Positions 32,961-44,400 of a stretch of DNA of 64,000 nt are shown piece after piece (positions within the stretch are counted from its first letter, which is position 1; the number at the start of each line of letters is the position of its first letter). Under the pieces are notes generated by a model that had not been told where the DNA came from, ran no database searches, and saw only the letters and a list, made by a program, of their open reading frames with translations. The translations under genes were made by a program, and so were the position numbers. Source of the stretch: Typhlomys cinereus (lineage: Eukaryota; Chordata; Mammalia; Rodentia; Platacanthomyidae); contig JALPQD010000005.1 in the NCBI GenBank assembly GCA_023101885.1, positions 3,367,020-3,431,019 of the forward strand. Direction: 5' to 3'.

Positions 32961-33300
32961 TACCCAGGACTGGCAAAATGGCTCAGTGGATAAGGTGCTT
33001 GCAAGCAAGCATGAAGACCAGAGTTCAAATCCTGAGAATTTATGTAAAAGCCTGACACTCTGGGGCAAAAGACAGGGAATCCACAGGGCAAGTGACTAGC
33101 AGGTGTAGCTGATTGGAGAGCTCTGAGTTCACTGACAGACGCTGCCTCATAATTAAAGTGGAGAGCAATCTGAAAAGACATCTGACATCAACCTGGGGCC
33201 TCCAAGCATGTGCATACATATGCAGGCGTACCCCCCACACGTATGTGTCCTTACACATGCAAGCATGCATACATACATGTATCATATGCACAACCAAAAG
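32961..33300 (+). mobile_element. RSINE1-like SINE
   Basis: 'ggctcagtggataaggtgct', 'accagagttcaaatcctgag', 'acatcaacctggggcctcca' and a CA/TG-rich tail. Confidence 0.7.
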
Positions 33301-33384
33301 CAGAAAGAAGTCCCTTACTAGTTTAAGTCCTTGGCTGACTGAGAATCAAGAATATCAACTAACATAAAAAATAGCTAGGATTGC

Positions 33385-33847
33385 CTGCATTTTGGTATTT
33401 CTGAGATAGGGTCTAATGTAGCCCCTACTGGTCTTGAACTCCTGAACCCCCTGCCTCCACAGTCCAGATGTTGGACTTGCCAGCTGTACCATCCCACCAG
33501 GAGTCCTTTCTTCATGGAGAAACTGCAAATAAGAATGTTAAAGAAAGCTGGGTGTGGCGCTGCACGCCTATAACCCCAGCATGCAGGAAGCCGAGGCAGG
33601 AGCATTTCCATGAGTTTGAGGACAGTTTGGGGTACCTAATGAAGTCCAGGTTTTAGGGACACATAGTGAGTTCTAGGCTGTAGAACGGAGACCCCTCTCC
33701 ATAAAAAGGCAAAAAATGGTCTGGCATGGTGGCAAACACGTATGATCCTAGCACTTGGGAGGGATGGCAAGAAGGACTGGCAGGTCATGGTCATACTTGA
33801 CTATATATTGAGGTCATAGCCTGTCTGGGTTCTATGAAACCTACCCC

Positions 33848-33900
<53 letters not shown>
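33385..33900. mobile_element. Three B1 SINEs and a CA microsatellite
   Basis: Antisense B1 at 33385-33480 ('gcccctactggtcttgaact'). Plus-strand B1 at 33545-33700 ('ctgggtgtggcgctgcacgc') and at 33715-33845 ('tctggcatggtggcaaacac'). (CA)n at 33853-33898. Confidence 0.82.
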
Positions 33901-33901
<1 letters not shown>

Positions 33902-33929
33902 GTCACCGTGTTAATCTTATCTTCCCTTG

Positions 33930-34190
33930 CTGAATGAAGGAACGCAATAATTTAGGACTTTAGGGGAACAAGGGTCTATTCCAGCTTACAATTCTCAGTT
34001 ACGGGTCAGCAGGAGAGTTCAGGCCAACATTAATAAGAGCGGGAGCCAGCCACGCCCTATCCACACAAACAGTTGAAAGAGAAGCATACTTTCTCCCTTG
34101 CCAGTATGCCGAAGGACTGAACAAGCCTTCTTCATTTTATCCATCTGCCCAGGGGTGGTCTCACCATTCTAGTCGGGTCTTCCCACCTAA
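33930..34190 (-). repeat. E2-type repeat, antisense, left part (split by an LTR)
   Basis: 'gggtctattccagcttacaa', 'gtcagcaggagagttcaggc', 'tccatctgcccaggggtggt'. It continues after the LTR at 35021-35098 ('ttcttcataggtgtgcctag', 'gtcatcaagttggtgc'). Confidence 0.7.
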
Positions 34191-34210
34191 AGTGGATAAT
34201 CCTACAGGAC

Positions 34211-35006
34211 TGTTCGGGGTGTGGGAGCTGAACATATTTGTCTCCATTTTGTACTTGTTCACTTGCCCTCCCTGTGAAACACCGGACGTGCTAGACATAG
34301 ACTGTTTGACCCAATTTGTGTATGTGACTGTAACCATGACCAGTCAGCTCCAAATTAGGAAATGGTTAACGTTCTGGGAGCCCCCCAAACTGGAAGAGCA
34401 GCCTTTACAGTAACATTTCACCAACTTTGTCAAGGACAAATTGTGGTCAGAGCAGGTGGAAGCCAGTCATGAAACTACCCCCAAACATACACACCAGTAA
34501 TCCAAGGGGTGCTAGAAACTATTTATGGAGCTGACTAATAGGGTGCTAGAAACTGTTTATGGAGCAGACTAATATCTATATGTCAACAATACTTTTGATA
34601 GCGGAGATAGAATCCTTCTTTTTTGTTTTGTGTTGTCTTAGGCGCCACAGACGGATGAAATGGGATAGACTCAGATGACTCTTTTAAGTAACTGAGTCAA
34701 CAAGATTTATGGTTACTGTGTCGAGGCCGGTGGTGACTGATAAGATTCTTAAGGTTTCCAGTTTCCTGCTTAACAAAAATATAACTTTTGACCAATCCGC
34801 TTAAGCCCTATAGAAGAAGCCCCCAAACCCATTTCAAATTGTATAAAAACCCTCCAAAAACTCAGGTTGGGGCTCTACTTTGCCTACTGCATTGGGTACT
34901 GTGTAAACCCTTGCTCCAGCTTGTAATCAGTAAAGGACTCTTACATTATTGCATCGGTGGTCGACTTCAGTGGTTTCTTTGGGATTTGTAAACTTCGGAC
35001 ATAACA
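34211..35006 (+). mobile_element. Solo or near-solo ERV LTR (ERV1-like)
   Basis: TGT...ACA ends, a CCAAT box (ACCAATCC, 34791-34798), a TATA box (TATAAAAA, 34842-34849), then an R/U5-like stretch with 'gtaatcagtaaaggactc' and 'cttcggacataaca'. The next bases, TAGGGGGCT, resemble the start of a proline-type primer site (TGGGGGCT), so a few bases of internal region may survive. U3 carries a 34-bp tandem duplication. It splits the E2 repeat at 33930-35098. I could not find a clean target-site duplication, so the left edge could lie about 15-20 bp earlier. No retroviral genes are present. Confidence 0.72.
34507..34574 (+). promoter_or_regulatory. 34-bp tandem duplication in LTR U3
   Basis: Copies at 34507-34540 and 34541-34574 start GGGTGCTAGAAACT and differ at two positions. 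Tandem enhancer duplications are typical of gammaretroviral U3 regions, but enhancer activity here is inferred from position only. Confidence 0.8.
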
Positions 35007-35095
35007 TAGGGGGCTTATTTTAACTACTAGTTCTTCATAGGTGTGCCTAGAGGTTCAATTCTCAGTCATCAAGTTGGTGCAATTATATCTAACTG

Positions 35096-35098
<3 letters not shown>

Positions 35099-35131
<33 letters not shown>

Positions 35132-35599
35132 ACACACACACACAAAGTCCAAAAAAATAATATTAAAATCACAAGGAATCATGCTTAAGATCAAAACACA
35201 TATGACATTTGTGTTTTGGTTGTTGTTTTATGATTGTCTTTTTTATCCAAGGTCTTGCAACCAGGCTTGGCTGGCCTTGAATTTACAGTGATCTTCTGAC
35301 CTTTGCCTCCAAGTGCAGAGATTGTAGGTATCCACACACCAGGCTATGACTTCTGAGTTTAACCTAGCTCCTTCCTCCTCTGGAAGACTGTATTTCTCTC
35401 ACAAACAAGATCACAGACTTGTTCACAGTCTTCTCAGCACTTCAGAAGCTACTTAAGGTCCCATTGACTGAGGAAAAGCTCCTTAGAGAAGGGTTACCAA
35501 AACATGTTAATTCCTTTGAAAATGCAACCACGGTCATACATATAATTTGAGACTCATAAATCTGACTTTTTTTCTTTTGCATATTATGTGTTTGTGGGG
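35099..35599. other. CA repeat, antisense B1 and unassigned sequence
   Basis: (CA)n at 35099-35144; antisense B1 at about 35225-35345 ('aaccaggcttggctggcctt'); the rest shows nothing recognisable. Confidence 0.6.
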
Positions 35600-36230
35600 T
35601 CATATGTGTAATATACATGCTTTGCACATGTATGGGCACACATATTTGTGCACATATACATATGTGTACACATGTGTGGAGGCCTGAAGTTAACATAGGA
35701 TGTGTTCTTCCATCACTCTCCATGTGTATTATTAAGTCAGGGTCTCACAGTTGAACCCAGAGCTCACCGATTAGCTAATCTAGCTGGCCAGTTTGTTCTG
35801 GGAATTCTCTGACTTTGAATCCTGAGTTCTGGGATTATCTGTCACGCCTGTTTGCTTTTCCCAATGGCCATGTTTAAAATGTATATTAAAAACTGCTTTT
35901 TATAAGTTTGGTGTTTTGTTTTGTTCGATTTTTGAGAAACCATCTCATACAGCCCAGGCTGACCTTGAATTCACTGTGAAGCCAAGGCTGGCCCTGCACT
36001 TCTGATCCTCCTGCCCCGAGTGCTGGAATTACAGACGTGCGCATCCACCTGGTTTAATGGTGCTGGGATGGAGCTCAGGCCTCAGGCCTTGGTAAGCAAG
36101 TGCTCTGCCAATTGAATTAATTGCCAACTAGTCACATTTTTTGAGACTGAGTCTTATTCTGCAGCCCAGTTTGACTTCAGAGTCATGTGATCCTCCTGCT
36201 AAGAACATGGGCATAAACTACAGAATCTGT
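35600..36230 (-). mobile_element. RSINE1-like, B1 and ID SINEs, antisense
   Basis: RSINE1-like at 35600-35870 ('gtgtggaggcctgaagttaa'). B1 at 35930-36055 ('cagcccaggctgaccttgaa'). ID at 36057-36135 ('gcaagtgctctgccaattga'). B1 fragment at 36138-36225. Confidence 0.7.
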
Positions 36231-36239
36231 CTTTAAATT

Positions 36240-36765
36240 CCTTCTTTCTTTCTTTCTTTCTTTCTTTCTTTTCTTGTTTCTTTCTTTTCAGGTCTTTTTT
36301 TTTTTTCTTTTCTTTTTTGCCTTTCTTTTTTTTCTCTTTCTTTTCCTTTTTTCTTTCTTTCCCTTTCTCATTTCCTCCCGCCTCCGCTTTCCTTCATGTT
36401 TCTTCTTTCTTTCTTTTCTTTCCTTTCTCCCGCTCCTCCTCTTCTCCTCTTTCCTTCTCCCTAACTCTCCCCCCTCTCTTCCTCTTCCTTCCTTCCTTCC
36501 GCCTTCCATCCTTCCTATTCAATCCCTCCCTCCTCCCTCCTCCGTTTTCCTCCCCTTCATCCAGGCCGCCCTCCTCACTCCTTCCTTCCACTTCTTCCCT
36601 CCTTCTTCTTCCCTCCCTTCCTTCCTCCTTCTACCTGCCCTCCTCCTCCTTCCTTCCTTCCTCCTCCCTCCTCCCTCCTCCTTTTTCCCTCCCTCCCTCC
36701 TTCCTTCCCTCCTTCCTTCCCTCCTTCCTTCCTTCCCTCCTTCCTTCCCTCCTTCTTCCTTCCTG
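36240..36765. repeat. Polypyrimidine tract (CTTT/CCTT/CTCC)n, about 525 bp
   Basis: Nearly pure C/T on the plus strand, changing from TTTC-rich (36240-36360) to CCTCC/CTTCC-rich (36430-36765). Open frames through it on both strands are Ser/Pro/Phe/Leu- or Lys/Arg/Glu/Gly-rich artefacts. Confidence 0.97.
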
Positions 36766-36779
36766 TGAAGGTGATGTTT

Positions 36780-36900
36780 TGTTTGTTTGTATGTTTGTTT
36801 TCTAGGACATGATCCAGGCTGGCCTCAAACTCACAGCAATGCTCTTGCTCCCACCTCCCGAGGGCTGTGATTATAGGCACAGGCCACCACACCTGGGTTG
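36780..36900 (-). mobile_element. B1 SINE, antisense
   Basis: 'ccaggctggcctcaaactca', 'ggctgtgattataggcacag'. Confidence 0.85.
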
Positions 36901-37820
36901 AAATTCTTTTTGTGGCATTACAAGAATCTTAAGAATCCTAATAAACCAGGAGCGGCTTCACCTGAGTGGATAGGTCTTTGCAAAGAACTCGGCACGGGGC
37001 TGTGACATCCGCTGCTGCTGGGGAGGTTCCCTGCTGTTGGCAGAATTAGCACCATGTTCCTCGTCATACAATGTTGACCTGGTACTGTCCACAGGGCGAG
37101 GTAGTCTGCCTTTATCTCCCTTGCTCAATCTGGACACTGTAAATTCAAGATGTTTCAGAACAAGAGTGTTTCAAAGAGCAAGAGTGTTAAGGGACCAATA
37201 GGACAATGGACCCAAGCTTTTTTCCTCTCCATTGCTAATTTCAAGAAAGCCCTCAGATGTTATTTTTTTCTAGCCAAATATTATAAACATTGTAGAGTTT
37301 AAGAGTATTCAGATATTTTATTTTTCTACCTAGGGACACAATGGTTCATTTAACTTCGGAATCTATCATAGGCAAAGAGGTTTGGGGGCCATCTGGGAGG
37401 GGTTTATGAGCTGTGAATTGTGTGCTCTGAGAGCAATTAAGCATTTAAATTAGAGCCATGTGTAAATTTAACAGCTGGTAGGTATTGTCGATTGCAAGCT
37501 AGGACCACCTGCTTTAACAGAATCTGCATGCAAACTGAAAAAAAATAGATGGTGAGGTGGAGAGTGGAATCTCAATGTGGTAATTTGGAGCATAAATTCA
37601 GATTGCACATGCAGCTGCAGCACCTTTAAGATTAGTCTAGAAGAGACCTTCTTCTTGGAATGCTTCACTGACAAAGATTTGTCAAGCTATGTGAAATGTG
37701 CTTAAATTCCAGCTCAGTTACTTTCAATTAAAGCTTGGGATTGTGTGAAGAGAATCTGACCTTTTAAGACTAAGGGGTTTTTAATCTAACATAATCTTTT
37801 TTTCTAAAAAGAATAGCTGC
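36901..37820. other. Unassigned, apparently unique sequence
   Basis: No repeat or exon recognised. Confidence 0.45.
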
Positions 37821-37935
37821 TGCCAGGTGTGACAGAGCTTATCTGTAATCTCAACATTCGGGGGATAGAAAGATCAGGGGTTCAAGGCCAGCCAGGGCCA
37901 CAAGACTCGCTCAAAAACCAAACAAAAGGGCTGGT
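37821..37935 (+). mobile_element. B1 SINE
   Basis: 'gccaggtgtgacagagctta' and 'ttcaaggccagccagggcca'. Confidence 0.75.
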
Positions 37936-38705
37936 GAGAAGCCTCAGAGGGTAAATGCACTTGCTGCACAGCCTGATGTTGATGCTAGATATGGTTTTAC
38001 TGCTTCTGGCCATAGACATGAATTCTACCTACACAGCTTCTTGCCAGGGGATTCAGTCCTCAAGGGTGGAGATATGGGAGAAGGCCATTTGGATGGAATG
38101 GTCAGAAAATATTGTGAATTTTTCATTTGGCACTACCTTAACTAGACTCTATGAAAGTTTTACGTATTGTTGTTTTTCTTATTGTGAAGAAGAGCCATGG
38201 TAAAGATGTTTGAAAGTATGTTAAATTCTGCAAATTTTTCTGGTTAGTTAAAACTTTGTGATAATGAAAAGTTGGAATGTGGCAGATTCAAAACTAAATT
38301 ATTTTGGGTACCTCATTCCCTCATGGCTAGTCGTTGTCTCTGTGTTTTATCTATGTCCTGTGACTTTCACATGGAATCCTTTTGCAAGGTACAGACTCAT
38401 ACCTTCCACCAAAGAATGTCAGCAGTGAGTAGCTGAGGCTCATCCCAGAGGATTCCCTGCTTTTCTGCAATTTACCTCCCGCTGTTTCCATCAATGTATT
38501 TGAGAAGTGTCTCAATTCATGACTGTTTTTTGGTTCTGTCATTTTATTATATGAAGCTCATGAAGTTGTCTCCACATCAGAGTATGATATTTGGGGAAAC
38601 CCTGAATGTGTGTTTCTGGGGTGTGATCACTCATACTTGGTTTTATGACAGACTATCTGCTATTCCCTTTGAGGTGAGAACTGTGGTGGTGGTGGTGGTG
38701 TGTAG

Positions 38706-38744
<39 letters not shown>

Positions 38745-38880
38745 GATATCCTACTTTCATTTGTGAATTGAGGACATGAGACTCCTTAAGATCACATAAT
38801 GTGACAAAATTAGGTCTTGAACAGTTTTCCAGTTCAAGTCCTTCTTTCTACCAAACGATAACTGTTTATAAATCATCAAT
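37936..38880. other. Unassigned sequence with a TG repeat
   Basis: Includes a SINE-head trace at 37930-37975 and (TG)n at about 38708-38741. Otherwise nothing recognised. Confidence 0.45.
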
Positions 38881-38881
38881 G

Positions 38882-39180
38882 AAAGACTGGAGAAATGGAA
38901 AGATGGATAGAGGGGTTAAGCCTCTGTCTCACAAGCAAAAGGACCTGAGATTGTACCCCCAGATCCCAGTAAAAATGCCAGGCAGATATGGCTGTGGCTT
39001 GCACTTCTGACCTTGGAAGGTGGAGCCTGGGAAATCCTAAATCAAAGCAATAATGTGGAAGAACAATCCAGGATGATTCCCAGTGTCACCCTTGGGTCTC
39101 CACACTCAAATGCACACTCTCAAATACACTCTTGTAAGCACACACTGAACACACACAACATATACATGTACAAAGAATAA
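38882..39180 (+). mobile_element. S2 SINE
   Basis: 'ggggttaagcctctgtctca', 'gaacaatccaggatgattcc', 'cagtgtcacccttgggtctc'. CA-rich end and 'aagaataaaaaa' tail. Confidence 0.85.
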
Positions 39181-39475
39181 AAAAGTTCACTGCCCAAACT
39201 ATTTACTTCAAATAGTATACAAGGCCCTTCAGATTCTAGTGTCCCCCAAGTTTCTCATCCCATCTATTATCATTTGCCCCTTTTAGTTTATACTTTATTA
39301 TTTTACCATTTTTCATAAATTGAATACAACTTGTTCTCTCAAGTGGGTGAGCTGGTTTTCAAAATGGATTCCCACAGTGCTTTCTCCCCTTGACAAATTA
39401 CCATGTGTCTTCAAGATCCAACCAAACAACACCTTCTGCTAGTTCAGTTGTGGCTTTCTCTTTTGAGCTCCCACA
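39181..39475. other. Unassigned sequence
   Basis: Nothing recognised. Confidence 0.4.
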
Positions 39476-39740
39476 GTTTCTTTTTCCTTCCTTCCCTCCT
39501 TCCCTCCTTCCCTCCCTCCCTTCTTCCTTCCCTCTTCCTTCCTCCTCCCCCCTTCCTTCCTTCCTTCCTTCCTTCCTTCCTTCCTCCTTCCTTCCTTCCT
39601 TCCTTCCCTCCCTCCCTCCCTTCCTCCCTCCCTCCCTTTCTCCCTTCCTCCCTTCCTCCCTTCCTCCCTTCCTCCTTTCCTTCCTTCCTTCTTTCCTTCC
39701 TTCCTTTTTCCTCCCTTCCTTTCTTTCCTTCTTTCTCTGC
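39476..39740. repeat. Polypyrimidine tract (CCTT/CCTC)n, about 265 bp
   Basis: Uninterrupted C/T on the plus strand, with pure (CCTT)n between about 39552 and 39605. Five long overlapping open frames here are repeat artefacts. Confidence 0.97.
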
Positions 39741-39744
39741 TGGT

Positions 39745-39895
39745 TGTTGTGCATACATATGTGTTTTGCGTGTGTGTGGGTATACATACGTGTGTAAGCC
39801 TGTGCACAAGAGGGCACTTCAGTATGAGTGACTGTGAAGGCCCAAGGGTGACATCGGGAATCAACCCAAATAACTGGAGTCATTTCTCAAGACTC
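39745..39895 (-). mobile_element. S2-like SINE fragment, antisense
   Basis: 'agagggcacttcagtatgag', 'cccaagggtgacatcgggaa'; head missing. Confidence 0.65.
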
Positions 39896-40435
39896 CATAG
39901 CTTGTGTTGCTATAGTTGTGCTTAGAAGGTTGGGAGACAAATTTCCAACAGGCAAAGAGCAAGGTGCTGGTGTTACAGATACACTGGAGCTTGTAACGTC
40001 AGTTGTCAGGAAGGCCGGGGAGCAGGTAGGAATCACATAAAGCTGTGCTTTGTTCAGAGAGCCAGCAATCTAAGAAGCAAGTGGATTAATATGCCCAAAG
40101 CATCTGCACTTCATCCCCAGGTAGCAAGCTTCACAGGGAGGGGGAGCAACAAACACAGTCTGTCCTTCTAACACGTTGTCTTAACCCTCTGGTCCAGTGG
40201 GCAGCTTTGCCCTGAGAGCATGTCTCTTGATCCTCTCCTTATAGTCCTCCTTCATTTCCTGAGGGATGTCAGAAAAAAATGAGGGTTTAGGCACGTCTTA
40301 AAACACTGAGACTAGTAAGTATCTGCTGGTATCAACCTTATTCTCTTCCAGTACAACATGGACTAGAAAGTTAATTCAAACCAAACAAACCATTAATAGT
40401 GTGCATGTGCTCAGCTATTAATTACATTCATAGCA
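39896..40435. other. Unassigned, apparently unique sequence
   Basis: Nothing recognised. Confidence 0.45.
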
Positions 40436-40925
40436 TATGTGGTAGTTAATCCTGGGTGTCAACTTGACCACACCTGGCATTAATTAAGATCAGTTGTCAA
40501 AGTACCTGAAGAGATGATCCAGATCAACACATTTATAATACAAAGACCAGCCCTAGATCTGATTGGAACCTCCCACTAGCAGACCAGATAAAGGAACTGT
40601 AGAGCGGAAGACTTTGAAGAGACACTCTCTGAAGCTGTGCTAGAAAACTCTCCTCCCTCCTGCTGCCTGGCTTCTTCGCTTCTTCGACTCTCCAGGAATC
40701 CTCCAGCCTTCAGCCGTCACCCACTGGCCTGGGGACTGAGCAGCTCTGAGCCTCCAGGATGTCTGCAGTGACTTAGCTGCTTCCAGCTTCAGCCATCAGT
40801 CATGTCACCTCTGCCATGAAAGACTTTCTCCCCTCTGGAACCATAAGTCGAATAAGTCTCCCTTCCTCCCATTAAGTTTCTTGACTTTGAATGCTCTCCC
40901 CCCAGCAACAGATAAGAGTAACCAG
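40436..40925 (+). repeat. E2-type rodent repeat, nearly full length
   Basis: 'atcctgggtgtcaacttgac' at the left. At the right, 'cataagtcgaataagtctcc' with 'agtttcttgactttgaatgc'. This is the plus-strand order of the family. No coding frame. Confidence 0.7.
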
Positions 40926-40964
40926 CGCAGCACGTGTGTGCAGATTTCTTTTCGCAACATGGCG

Positions 40965-41130
40965 TGCAGGCTGGTGATGGCTCAGCAGCTGAAGCTGTTT
41001 ACCATCAAGGCTGATGATCTGAAGTAGACCTCAGGACCCACATGGTGGAAGGAGAGAACCGCCTTCTGCAAGTTGTCCTCTGACCTCCGCATGTACACTG
41101 TGACCCCCCCCACAGCACTCGGAATATAAA
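40965..41130 (+). mobile_element. B2/B3-like SINE
   Basis: 'ggctggtgatggctcagcag', 'cccacatggtggaaggagag', 'agttgtcctctgacctccgc'. Confidence 0.85.
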
Positions 41131-42193
41131 GATGCCCCTCTCCATGGGAGCAGAGCACGTGATCAAATCCTTTCTCTGGCATATTTCATTCAATCAGACA
41201 GCTTTACTGAGCCTGAGTTACATGGAAGGCAGTGAGCCGTGGCCAGGGATACAGAGATGTCAGAGCGGTGCTTGCCCTGAAAGCTTATACTCCTGTTGCA
41301 TCTAGCTGAGAGTGCGAACAGTAAATTAGACATCGGAGAGGCAGGTGTGCAAAGTGCCCAAAGGCCAAACTGAAAGAAAAGAAAAGCAGCTTCTGGAACC
41401 TGGGTCTTCTCAACTGCACAGGCTTGTGTGCATCTGCCCCTCGGGACTGATGGGCACGAAGAAATTACCCATAGTATCTGACATTAATCTGACATAGTGG
41501 AGCTGTTATGATCTAGTTGGGGTTATTTCTCTTTTTTTTGTCCTATTCGACATGAGAATTCCCTGAAGGGCAGAAATAAGCTGATTCCCTCTTATTTCAT
41601 AATTATCTTAATTTTTTTTAAATGCGCTCATGAATGCCTCAGAAAGAATGTTCCAGGATCTTCTATGTTCTAAGGCCAAATTACTAAGGTTAAGAATAGA
41701 AACAAAGAAACTATAGCAGTCCAAAAAATAAAAGAAAAAATACTCTTCAAACTTCTCAAAATAGTCTCTCTTAAATTCCTATAAGCAGAGCTTCCTTCTG
41801 TGATGTATGAGTCTCATCTCATCAGAAATACTAAACCTACTACCTTAAACAATGGAGGCCAACATCTGGGTGGGTTGATTTGAACAGGAAAGAGGGGTGA
41901 TATGTAGGTCAGACCCAGAATAAATCCAAGTCTCCTGATCTTTTGTTCTCAACAATTAACACTACTTGTCACAGAAGATCTAAAACACACAGTTAACTGA
42001 GAAGTTGGTCGGGGAGCTATAGCTATAAGACCCATAACTGGAACTTCCTCCCTTTCTCCTTGTGACCGTCCCCAAGGGGATTCAGGCAACACTGGTTAAC
42101 CTGGAATAACTGCCACTGTAATAAATTCTATAAACATCATGTATGCAAATATAAGCTTCCAGGTTTGCATAATTCTTTCTTAAATTAGTTAAT

Positions 42194-42194
<1 letters not shown>
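41131..42194. other. Unassigned, apparently unique sequence
   Basis: No supported gene or repeat. Confidence 0.45.

Positions 42195-42241
<47 letters not shown>
42195..42241. repeat. (GT)n microsatellite
   Basis: Pure GT run of about 23 units. Confidence 0.95.
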
Positions 42242-42242
<1 letters not shown>

Positions 42243-42507
42243 ATGCACGTGAGCTTACAGGGATCACCCAGTGACCCCAGAGTCATGAGGGTCACCTCTG
42301 AGTGGCTGTGTTGGTCTGTAGAGTTGGCTGCTAAACTGCATTCTCCAGACACATTTGGTTCTTGACCTGTCTGACTATTACATCTTTCTCTTCTTTAGCT
42401 CCCAGCTTTAGAGATGCTATTGATTATAGAGCATGAAGCCCTTACAGAAAATAGCAAAGCTGGGGCTTTTGAAAGCAAATAGGAGTTGAGACCAAGCCCT
42501 GGCTACA

Positions 42508-42509
42508 TG

Positions 42510-42548
<39 letters not shown>

Positions 42549-43134
42549 CCATGGCTCACAGGTACAAGTCAGAAGACAACTTTCAGAAGTCAGTGATCTT
42601 TTCTCTACATGTGACCTTCTAGGGATTGAATTCAGATTGCCAGGCTCATGAGCAGAAGTCTTACCTATTGAGCTATCTTGCTGGACCCCGACCTTGTCTC
42701 AAAAGAAAAAAGAAGCGGGAAGGATGGGAATGTTGGTAGAATGCTTGCCTAGTCCACATAAAGCCTTGGGTTTAGTTCCTAGCATTGTATAAACCAGTGT
42801 AATCTCAGCACTTGGAAGGCTGAGGCGAGAAGATCAGAATTTCAAGTTCATCCTTGCTATAAAGAGACTCTTTGTAATAGAGTGACAGAGATAAAGATGA
42901 TGGAGGCAGAGATAGAGACACAGATACAGATGGTGAGGAAGCCTGATATCATTCTGCAAAAATTATACTAAGGGCCGTATAATGGGTGTACCATAATGCC
43001 TATAGTCCCAGCGCATGGGAAGCTGAGGCAGAAGGGTTAGTAAGACTTCAAGGCCAGCCAGATCTACACAGTGCGTTCCAGGTAGCCTGAGCTACAGTGT
43101 GAGAACCTGTGTATCAAACTGTCTCAGAGAAAGA

Positions 43135-43171
<37 letters not shown>

Positions 43172-43172
43172 C
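42508..43172. mobile_element. SINE cluster with CT and GA microsatellites
   Basis: (CT)n at 42518-42544 heads an antisense B2-like SINE (to about 42690, 'gacaactttcagaagtcagt'). A plus-strand ID-B1 follows at 42715-42895 ('gttggtagaatgcttgccta'), then a plus-strand B1 at 42965-43125 ('tcccagcgcatgggaagctg') with a (GA)n tail at 43130-43171. Confidence 0.78.
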
Positions 43173-43845
43173 AAGCATTTGATGTTCACTTCATTTCCCA
43201 CTATCAACTGCTGCCCGACATCTGGCGTTCTGGTGGCTACACCTGGGGCATCACAAACTGAAAAGGGATGAATGGGCTCCTCAAGAAGCAGAAGTGTCCG
43301 TTTCAGAGAAGCAACGCGAACATCACAGAGTGAAGCTTGTGTTTTAACCACAAAATGTCACGTTTGATCAAAGCACTTGGGTGGATAAAGAGAAGCTACA
43401 GATCAGTGGCTACTGATCTACTGCCAGATCAGTAACCGGCAAAGAGGCAGAGGGGGAAGGAAAATGAGATGGAGGCAGGGGCAGGAAAACAATAGAGCTC
43501 AATCTGGGGTGCTTTGTCTAGGTGGAATATGTAGGGGTTGGACTCCGTGGGTGAGTCCAATGCCATTTTTGTTCCTTTCTCTCACTACATGGCCAACATG
43601 TAATACAATTGACCTGCCTGTTTTCATAGGACAAATACCAGTTCAAGTCTGCCTTTTGGAGTCAGAAACCCTTGGTGCCTGGGGATCTACTGTAGTGTGA
43701 TCATGAGCAATTGACCTTTAGTTTCCCTGCCTATAAAATGGTGTTAATAAAGAATTCTTTCTCATGGGAAGGTGTGGTAAGATAATACATTGTATGAGCT
43801 CTTCACACAGTGCCTGGCACATACTGCCAGTTTAAAATAAAACTG
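43173..43845. other. Unassigned, apparently unique sequence
   Basis: Nothing recognised. Confidence 0.45.
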
Positions 43846-43847
43846 CC

Positions 43848-44155
43848 AGAGCAGGAGAGATGGCTCAGAGGTTAAGCCTCTGCCTCACAAGCAGAAGGAC
43901 CTGAATTTGGATGCTGGATCCCACGTAAAATGCTCCAAAGAAATGATGGCAGCCTGTACTTCTGGGCCTGGAAGGCAGAGCCTAGGAAACCCCAGAAAAA
44001 AGGAGGTAGAGCAATCCAGGATGACTCACTGTGTCACCCTTGGGCCTTCACAGCGACAAATTATGCCCTCTGATACACACACACACACAAAGACACATAC
44101 ACACAGACATAAATATACACATACATGTATGCACCCTCCCCCCCCCAAAAAAAAA
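43848..44155 (+). mobile_element. S2 SINE
   Basis: 'aggagagatggctcagaggt', 'ggaagcagcc'-type body replaced by 'ggaggtagagcaatccagg', then 'gtgtcacccttgggccttca' and a CA tail. Confidence 0.88.
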
Positions 44156-44274
44156 CTGCCAGTATTACTAATTTTGCCCAGGAATTCCCTAATTTAGCTC
44201 TAGGAAGTCCTAGAGGCCTGTGAGATGCCTGTTCTTGTCCTATCTCTAGTCCACTTTTGTCTTTTTCTTTATTC

Positions 44275-44400
44275 TTTTTTCTCTTTTGAGGCACAGTCTC
44301 ATGCATCCCAGGTTGGTCTCAAACTCTCTGTGTAGACCTTGAACGTCCTGCCTCTATCTCCTAAATGCTAGAATTACAAGAACTCACCACATACCCTGTG
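44275..44400 (-). mobile_element. B1 SINE, antisense
   Basis: 'ttttgaggcacagtctcatg', 'caggttggtctcaaactctc'. Confidence 0.78.

Noticed and set aside
36274..36805. Long Ser/Pro/Phe/Leu-rich and Lys/Arg/Glu-rich frames
   Set aside because: Low-complexity polypyrimidine tract read on both strands. The same applies to 39390-39883 and 53461-53757.
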